From the NCBI RefSeq assembly GCF_000151665.1, contig NW_013171839.1, forward strand, positions 1-20,000: a stretch of 20,000 nucleotides of DNA. Reading direction: 5' to 3'. Below the pieces are notes generated by a model that was not told the DNA's origin, made no database searches, and saw only the letters and a program-made list of their open reading frames with translations. The translations under genes and the position numbers were made by a program. Below are positions 15,101-20,000 of the stretch, one piece after another. Each line of letters opens with the position of its first letter. Position 1 is the stretch's first letter. This DNA is from Blastocystis hominis (Eukaryota > Sar > Bigyra > Opalinata > Blastocystidae).

Positions 15101-16634
15101 AACAAATGAGATCGATGACTTCATGCGTCTACTCAAGAATCTGCGAGGAGGCATCACACAGATCGTGAAAAGGCATGCCAAGGTCAACATTGATAACATT
15201 GACAACATTGACAACAACGGAGAGCAATCATCCATCTACTACCTCGACGCCAACAACCTGTATGGAGGAGCCATGCATCGAATGATGCCTTATGAGTTGG
15301 TGGGTGTACCTGAGCGACGAGAAGTAATGGAGAAGATCAATCGTGATCCGAATGGGTGGGTGCAATCACTGAAGACGTTCGGTAAGTATGGATTCTTCAT
15401 CGAATGTGACATCGAGGCACCAGTGGAACTCCATGATAAATTCAATGACTTGCCATTCTTCCCCGTACAGAAGGCGGGTATGTACTCTGATGGAATCAAG
15501 AAGTACGCAGCGAAGAACGATATTGTGGACAAGGTGAAAGAGGTAAATACACCGAAACTCATTTGTGATCTTGTACCTCGACGCAAATATCTCGTGCACT
15601 ACTCTCTGTTGCAATTGGGTCTTCAACAGGGTTATCACGTCACGCACATCCACCGCATCATCCGTTTCAAACAAGCACCCTTCATCTTCGAATACGTCAA
15701 TATGCTCAGTGAAAAACGAGCCAAGTCCAAGACCACCGTAGAAAAGAACCTCTACAAGCTGTTGGCAAACTCGACCTATGGCAAATTCGTGGAGACTGGG
15801 CTGAAACGGATGAAAGTGAAGTTCGCTAACACATGGAATGAACGTGAGGCAATCATTCAGAAGCATGGGTACGACATGATCGCCGGGACTACCATGTATT
15901 CCGAGAATCTGATCGGTATCAAGCTGAATACACCGGTGCGCAGGGTGGAGAAGCCATTCTTCATCGGGTTTGCCATTCTCGACATGTCCAAGCACATCAT
16001 CTACGATTTCTACTACAACGTGCTCAAGACGACATTCGATAACGTGGAGCTGTTGGGTCAGGACACGGACTCGCTCATCGTGCAACTGCACGATCGTGGC
16101 AACATCGTTCACAAGATGTGCGATATGTACAAATCGTTCGACTTCTCGGAATTGGACAACACGAGCTACTTCTATGGAGAACTCGTGAAGTACTATGAGC
16201 ATGAAGTGGACAAGAGCAAGTTCCCTTCATTGGACTCGTTCCTCAACTTCAACAAGAAGTTGCCTGGTCCTATCTTCAAGGACGAACACAACGGGCATCG
16301 CATTACAGAGTTCGTGGGTCTGAGACCGAAGATGTACTGCTTGGTTGATGAGAAGCATGTAGTGCACAATGCAGCAAAGGGAGTTCCTCGCAATGTTGTG
16401 ATCGATGGAGAGAGAATGAGTGTGAAGAACATCGATTTGTACAAGCGTGTCCTTGAGGCAGAGAAGAAGGAAGATGCAGTGATCGAAGGCAGCTTCAAGC
16501 GCATCAACAACCAGGCCTTCAATATCAGCACGAAGGAGCAGACCAAGACCCTTATGACGTGCACGGATAACAAGAGATGGATCTTGGACGACAATGTGCA
16601 CACACTGGCGTTTGGACATTATAGACTGAAGTAA
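12198..16634 (+). CDS. POLB: Protein-primed family B DNA polymerase
   Basis: A 1478-residue polymerase with proofreading, copying the linear element from terminal protein primers. The N-terminus has two copies of the NPxTGK/R-type domain (about 8-53 and 74-110) shared with the upstream gene. A C2H2 finger lies at C502, C505, H518, H523. Exonuclease motifs: Exo I Asp560/Glu562 (ADFES), Exo II HNGSHYDFTF with Asp713, Exo III YNVLD with Asp871. Inserted between Exo I and Exo II is a Cys/His unit (C644PFC, H658HAH, then CCTKCN near 685) like the endonuclease VII-type zinc insert of other Polinton polymerases. Polymerase motifs: A Asp1017 (LDANNLYGG), B Lys1187-Tyr1194-Gly (KLLANSTYG), C Asp1289/Asp1291 (QDTDS). 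All catalytic residues are intact and the frame is unbroken. The start has TATATAAATGG. The length is at the long end for the family. Confidence 0.96.
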   Translation: MDSQREGYTINPETGKQIKIGGPTWKRLAATYYRVGDTFTDQTMPDTRAYVSNKIFGKKLATPKAQATRRKRVANPAIEGKHVYVGSKAWNDLFNQYEWDGHKFGEKRQRHLPAYLNTVEKRREMRRNKAFERFDRKVSQGRLSDVIDSTLGYALTYYHTVQGDMYKEWVKEKRTKKDFRLNNDFDNRLWVRLPGEKSDEEVEPINLIFDETNEFNEVLKKFILNGMREYNQCFITIMAYNLMLTHDGDPKILNLTDDRLGHLRIVRRDRIDEWIEEYLKWYRNAVEEQKTEGSGFAYHGWIGFHVEMFPLRTFVGYKQHTPYVIGRTALNPDFDDNRCLQRCLILASEGGHKIVANRKIGDATVYNKWWKQPDKYKVFGVTIHEVEEAMGIRDNVPFDASEEKFAALEALLNVSLNVFEVTLLPGYTDKTKEQFDLFTCDVVYKGKEKSRSPLSLCILNDLNLPEGTPKHFLYIKDLNDFKHRVTRRSDAKNCHTSRNAKCRFCDDFFGSRKDVHAHEVQVHRELVDESEQYDLSTNETRLRFTNQRYEMPAPVVVYADFESAIDDKNKHKPIMLSCLAVSRIPAIDSQLRIFHAPHESEEDLRPFMEYLTQLHESVKRYLFDELPLENSPSIERDFRATTVCPFCHVKLENDKVRHHAHVAGDYTTGNGDVRHFEAGQYICTCCTKCNLQLSFNKKNYRLPVYFHNGSHYDFTFIMKLIAAHSTSSDSLEVIPTTEDKEMQIEYNGIQFKDSLKLISSPLRSIVAQTLGGNLDLYVHTKQQLRKYCESRDKQWDDEYIDLLTRKEPMFYSLIKSYESLNNTVIPSRKQCIDDMKGEMMPQDEYDHMVKLWKTFDIKTWGEYYELYNVLDVTLMADAFEHFRVTTLKAFGVDPMHYITAPQMAYSLFLKVTMEGDHSDSSLMTLARKWAQYIMRINANEGLEEKQLVKVFLNRMGEFYESKGIRLMETNEIDDFMRLLKNLRGGITQIVKRHAKVNIDNIDNIDNNGEQSSIYYLDANNLYGGAMHRMMPYELVGVPERREVMEKINRDPNGWVQSLKTFGKYGFFIECDIEAPVELHDKFNDLPFFPVQKAGMYSDGIKKYAAKNDIVDKVKEVNTPKLICDLVPRRKYLVHYSLLQLGLQQGYHVTHIHRIIRFKQAPFIFEYVNMLSEKRAKSKTTVEKNLYKLLANSTYGKFVETGLKRMKVKFANTWNEREAIIQKHGYDMIAGTTMYSENLIGIKLNTPVRRVEKPFFIGFAILDMSKHIIYDFYYNVLKTTFDNVELLGQDTDSLIVQLHDRGNIVHKMCDMYKSFDFSELDNTSYFYGELVKYYEHEVDKSKFPSLDSFLNFNKKLPGPIFKDEHNGHRITEFVGLRPKMYCLVDEKHVVHNAAKGVPRNVVIDGERMSVKNIDLYKRVLEAEKKEDAVIEGSFKRINNQAFNISTKEQTKTLMTCTDNKRWILDDNVHTLAFGHYRLK

Positions 16635-16885
16635 AGGAAGCAATCTTTCACTTTGGACAACCATGGATACCATGGCCTACAATGGAAGTCAGGTTAACAT
16701 TGCAGGAATTGGCCGAAATTGGCAGTCATGGGTTTCCGCGCGTTTCTTGTTATGGGTATCGAGGTGAGCAGGTAGACAATGGCAGAAAATGGCAGGAAAT
16801 GGTCGAAAAATGGTCGAAAATTGATTTCCGCGGTTATTTGGTAGGAAATGGATTTTCGCGCGTTTTACGCCATTTCCCTACTACT
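16635..16885. repeat. Candidate right terminal inverted repeat of the element
   Basis: Non-coding stretch from the polymerase stop to the proposed end. It carries repeated words: several GGAAATGG/GAAAATGG copies between 16781 and 16851 and three TTTYCGCG sites (16733, 16824, 16853). Positions 16841-16881 form a hairpin with an 11-bp stem (GTAGGAAATGG against CCATTTCCCTAC, one bulged base), leaving a short CTACTACT end. The partner repeat would lie left of the window, so the TIR status is inferred from position and form. Confidence 0.55.
16646..16655 (+). promoter_or_regulatory. 10-mer TTTCACTTTG after the polymerase gene
   Basis: Exact decamer 11 bases after the polymerase stop. No gene lies downstream on this strand within the element, so only a 3'-end or a replication/end-related role is possible here. 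Confidence 0.55.
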
Positions 16886-16891
16886 AAGTGA
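16886..16891. other. Predicted 6-bp target-site duplication AAGTGA
   Basis: Polinton insertion duplicates 6 bases. The six bases after the proposed terminus are AAGTGA, the first bases of the satellite in mid-unit; elsewhere in the array the same bases are preceded by ACTGG. The second copy should lie directly left of the element, outside the window. Confidence 0.45.
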
Positions 16892-18640
16892 CTCAATTGA
16901 GAATTTTGGGTAATACTAGAAAAGTGACTAGGATTTTGATTTTCCCAGTCACTTTGAACTGGGAATGACTCAAATTGAGAATTTTGGGTAATACTAGAAA
17001 AGTGACTAGGATTTTGATTTTCCCAGTCACTTTGAACTGGGAATGAAATTTGAGAATTTTGAGTAATACTAGAAAAGTGACTAGGATTTTGATTTTCCCA
17101 GTCACTTTGAACTGGAAGTGACTCAATTGAGAATTTTGGGTAATACTAGAAAAGTGACTAGGATTTTGATTTTCCCAGTCACTTTGAACTGGGAATGAAA
17201 TTTGAGAATTTTGGGTAATACTAGAAAAGTGACTAGGATTTTGATTTTCCCAGTCACTTTGAACTGGAAGTGACTCGAATTGAGAATTTTGGGTAATACT
17301 AGAAAAGTGACTAGGATTTTGATTTTCCCAGTCACTTTGAACTGGGAATGACTCAAATTGAGAATTTTGGGTAATACTAGAAAAGTGACTAGGATTTTGA
17401 TTTTCCCAGTCACTTTGAACTGGAAGTGACTCGAATTGAGAATTTTGGGTAATACTAGAAAAGTGACTAGGATTTTGATTTTCCCAGTCACTTTGAACTG
17501 GGAAGTGACTCAATTGAGAATTTTGGGTAATACTAGAAAAGTGACTAGGATTTTATTTTCCCAGTCACTTTGAACTGGGAATGACTCAAATTGAGAATTT
17601 TGGGTAATACTAGAAAAGTGACTAGGATTTTGATTTTCCCAGTCACTTTGAACTGGAAGTGACTCAATTGAGAATTTTGGGTAATACTAGAAAAGTGACT
17701 AGGATTTTGATTTTCCCAGTCACTTTGAACTGGGAATGACTCAAATTGAGAATTTTGGGTAATACTAGAAAAGTGACTAGGATTTTGATTTTCCCAGTCA
17801 CTTTGAACTGGGAATGACTCAAATTGAGAATTTTGGGTAATACTAGAAAAGTGACTAGGATTTTGATTTTCCCAGTCACTTTGAACTGGAAGTGACTCAA
17901 TTGAGAATTTTGGGTAATACTAGAAAAGTGACTAGGATTTTGATTTTCCCAGTCACTTTGAACTGGGAATGACTCAAATTGAGAATTTTGGGTAATACTA
18001 GAAAAGTGACTAGGATTTTGATTTTCCCAGTCACTTTGAACTGGAAGTGACTCGAATTGAGAATTTTGGGTAATACTAGAAAAGTGACTAGGATTTTGAT
18101 TTTCCCAGTCACTTTGAACTGGAAGTGACTCGAATTGAGAATTTTGGGTAATACTAGAAAAGTGACTAGGATTTTGATTTTCCCAGTCACTTTGAACTGG
18201 GAATGACTCGAATGAGAATTTTGGGTAATACTAGAAAAGTGACTAGGATTTTGATTTTCCCAGTCACTTTGAACTGGGAATGACTCGAATTGAGAATTTT
18301 GGGTAATACTAGAAAAGTGACTAGGATTTTGATTTTCCCAGTCACTTTGAACTGGAAGTGACTCGAATTGAGAATTTTGGGTAATACTAGAAAAGTGACT
18401 AGGATTTTGATTTTCCCAGTCACTTTGAACTGGAAGTGACTCAATTGAGAATTTTGGGTAATACTAGAAAAGTGACTAGGATTTTGATTTTCCCAGTCAC
18501 TTTGAACTGGAAGTGACTCGAATTGAGAATTTTGGGTAATACTAGAAAAGTGACTAGGATTTTGATTTTCCCAGTCACTTTGAACTGGAAGTCAAATTTG
18601 AGAATTTTGGGTAATACTAGAAAAGTGACTAGGATTTTCG
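16886..18640. repeat. Tandem satellite, 23 copies of a 75-78 bp unit
   Basis: The core GGGTAATACTAG (one copy GAGTAATACTAG) recurs 23 times; spacings measured over the first twelve copies are 75, 77 and 78 bases. Copies are nearly identical; variation is mostly at the junction (CTCAATTGAG, CTCAAATTGAG, CTCGAATTGAG or a shortened AAATTTGAG). Each unit contains the inverted repeats AGTGACT/AGTCACT and CCCAGT/ACTGGG, so it folds readily. Most units are a multiple of three long and lack stops on the minus strand, which produces long but meaningless open frames. It is probably host satellite into which the element inserted; the alternative is a repeat array inside the element's own terminal repeat. 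Confidence 0.9.
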
Positions 18641-18749
18641 ATTTTTGTAAAACTCGCTCCATTGGACTGGAATGACTTCTATTCACATGAATTCACATTG
18701 CTAACATGTTTAGGAGTGTGTAGAATGAATTTGAATGGGACTTACAAAA

Positions 18750-18825
18750 ATTGAATTTCCCAGTCACTTTGAACTAGAGTGAAAATTTTGTAATTTAATA
18801 CTAAAATTTTGACTAGGATTTTCTA
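18750..18825. repeat. Decayed satellite unit
   Basis: TTTCCCAGTCACTTTGAACT at 18756-18775 matches the satellite exactly, and the following 50 bases keep GTGA, AATACTA and GACTAGGATTTT with substitutions and indels. This is an old diverged unit beyond the homogeneous array, showing that the satellite family extends into the flank, which supports host origin. Confidence 0.7.
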
Positions 18826-19150
18826 TAAATTCCCAAAATATTGACTATTTTAGTATTGTAACAAAACTACTACCACTAGTTTTTTTTTAAACTAGGCCAA
18901 AATGTATTATGAGAGGTAGTACTTCTCGAGGTCGGTGAAGTGGAAGTTGGGTTTAGTTGATGGTTGTGACTATTGAGTATAGTAGTTGTGAATGGTAGAT
19001 TGGTAGTGTGTATAGCAGCTGCTGTGTTGATAGTTGCATGGTTGAAGTCAACTTGAACCTTGTGAGTCTTCGTGACTTGGCTTCTAGTTATTCTATGAAT
19101 GCACTGACTTTAGCTAGTTGATTGTAGGTTGGTTTGAAGGTTGGAATGTG

Positions 19151-19239
19151 AGTAGGTAGGTAAGTAGGTAGGTAGGTAGGTAGGTAAGTAAGTAAGTAGG
19201 TAGGTAGGTAAGTAAGTAAGTAGGTAGGTAGGTAAGTAA
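19151..19239. repeat. Tetranucleotide repeat (TAGG)n/(TAAG)n
   Basis: About 22 four-base units alternating in blocks between AGGT and AGTA types without interruption. It is followed to about 19330 by an irregular GAAGT/TGAA-rich tract. Confidence 0.9.
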
Positions 19240-19330
19240 AGTTGAATGAAGTGAAGTGAAGTTAGGTTGAATGAAGTGAAGTTAAATGAAGTGAAGTGAA
19301 GTTGAGTGAAGGTCAGTTGAAGTTAATTTT
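19240..19330. repeat. Irregular GAAGT/TGAATGAAGTG repeat tract
   Basis: Words GTTGAATGAAGTGAAGTGAA recur with variations directly behind the tetranucleotide tract; no coding potential is seen. Confidence 0.7.
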
Positions 19331-19617
19331 GAAAGCGAAGTCGAAAGTGAAGCTTGAAGTTGAGTTGGAAGTAGTGATTGTAGTTAATAGGTTAAATTTG
19401 GTACTGGTGTTCGTAGTATGAAGTTTATCTTGTTAAGTATAATAATGAGTTGTGTATTAGTTCTTGGGACTTGTCCTAGGAAGTGATATGCAGTTGTTGT
19501 TATGGTTGACAGGTTAAGGTTTGTGCTGTGGACATGAGTAGTAAGTTTGATGTATTGATTTCAATGATTACTTGCAATTTGAGTTGAAGCTTGATTTTGA
19601 CTTGGTTTTTGAAATTG

Positions 19618-19788
19618 AGTTGAGCTGATTTTGATTTGACTTGACTTTGCTTGATTTGACTTTGCTTGATTTGATTTGACTTGACTTGATTTCTTTCTTC
19701 TTTGCTTGCTTGCTTACTTATTTATTTGCTTGCTTGCTTATTTATTTGCTTATTTGCTTGCTTGCTTATTTACTTATTTACTTATTCT
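19618..19788. repeat. TTGATTTGACTTG and (CTTG/CTTA/TTTA)n low-complexity tract
   Basis: Positions 19618-19692 repeat TTGATTTGACTT-type words; 19702-19788 is a tetranucleotide tract of CTTG, CTTA and TTTA blocks. Both are simple-sequence DNA of the chromosome flank. Confidence 0.85.
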
Positions 19789-20000
19789 GACTTGATGACT
19801 GTACCTAGAATCAATGATGATTGATTTAGGCAAGTCACTTGAGATTGACATTATTGGAATTGAAAGTGACTTGATTGGTATTATTATTGTAGTTGGTATT
19901 GATATTCATTGAAGAATATCCTAACTATAAGTTGTGAGTAGCTGTGGTAGTAACAGCATAATGCGAATGAACGCAGGAGATAAATGGAGTTGAAGTGTAT

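Larger units (their letters stand above)
1..16885. mobile_element. Polinton/Maverick element, left end outside the window
   Basis: The combination of a protein-primed type B DNA polymerase, a DDE integrase, an adenain-like protease, an FtsK/HerA-type ATPase and capsid candidates defines Polintons/Mavericks. The right boundary is placed at 16885 because the sequence there reads CTACTACT (AGTAGTAG on the other strand, matching the 5'-AG and short terminal repeats known for Polintons) and because the next base begins a homogeneous host-like satellite in mid-unit. The left boundary is not in the window: the first gene may run off the edge and no copy of the right-end sequence is seen near position 1. 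At least 16.9 kb is present, in the usual 15-20 kb range. Genes lie on both strands and no introns are apparent. The boundary is an inference; the identity of the element is firm. Confidence 0.88.
18641..20000. other. Non-coding host flank
   Basis: No supportable gene in either strand. The stretch is AT-rich, with the plus strand rich in G and T, and contains simple-sequence tracts described separately. It lacks the paired hairpins, the TTTCACTTTG decamer and the ATAAATGG starts of the element, so it appears to be chromosomal sequence outside it. Confidence 0.65.

Noticed and set aside
15366-16202. 278-residue minus-strand frame opposite the polymerase
   Set aside because: It lies wholly antisense to conserved polymerase motifs A to C and has no recognisable domain; a codon-bias shadow.
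16682-16891. 69-residue plus-strand frame behind the polymerase
   Set aside because: It consists of terminal-region repeats and runs across the proposed element end into the satellite.
16886-18640. CRISPR-like array
   Set aside because: Units are contiguous and nearly identical, with no unique spacers between repeats, and no cas genes are present.
16893-18686. Long minus-strand open frames rich in PVQSDWENQNPS or QFKVTGKIKILV repeats
   Set aside because: They are translations of the satellite. Most units are 78 bases (a multiple of three) without stops, so frames stay open by chance; there is no start context and no non-repeat domain.
18641-20000. RNA genes or protein genes in the right flank
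   Set aside because: Only low-complexity and simple repeats are seen; no cloverleaf, rRNA-like or long open frame could be supported.

Overview
The window looks like most of one Polinton/Maverick element (a virus-like, self-synthesising eukaryotic DNA transposon), about positions 1-16885, followed by non-coding host DNA to position 20000. The diagnostic set is present: a protein-primed family B DNA polymerase with exonuclease and polymerase motifs, a retroviral-type DDE integrase, an FtsK/HerA-type packaging ATPase, an adenain-like cysteine protease with His/Asp/Gln/Cys, a candidate double jelly-roll major capsid protein and a minor capsid candidate. No introns, tRNAs or rRNAs were seen. The host cannot be named from this window; the satellite and simple-sequence DNA on the right indicate a eukaryotic chromosome.

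Layout. Left block (+): a large coiled-coil protein of which the 5' end may lie outside the window, a pVI/pX-like glycine-rich virion protein with repeated Gly-Gly-Ala sites, and the maturation protease. Morphogenesis block (-), 3991-7325: major capsid, minor capsid, a 50-residue membrane protein, the ATPase and a coiled-coil/basic segment. Next come a fibre-like protein (+), two small unrecognised genes (-), the integrase (+), a second shorter fibre-like gene (-, broken) and an unknown gene (-). On the right are a small acidic protein (+) and the polymerase (+), which share a duplicated N-terminal domain. Behind the polymerase lie 250 bases that end in a hairpin and CTACTACT, then a 23-copy 75-78 bp satellite. 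The satellite starts abruptly in mid-unit at 16886, so I place the element's right end at 16885 with a predicted 6-bp target duplication AAGTGA.

The genes fit a virion-forming element: capsid proteins plus protease and ATPase build and fill the particle, fibre-like proteins would sit at the vertices, polymerase copies the genome and integrase inserts it. Three genes (minor capsid, ATPase/C-terminal segment, second fibre) each show a one-base frame break, so this copy is either decaying or carries indel errors.

The least explained content is regulatory: (i) a 10-mer TTTCACTTTG that recurs nine times, mostly just after stop codons; (ii) adjoining GC-rich hairpins with a constant GGGG...CCCC frame, three-base loops and different but self-complementary arms; (iii) an ATAAATGG context in which a TATA-like sequence runs directly into the start codon, including a 19-base identity upstream of two structural genes.
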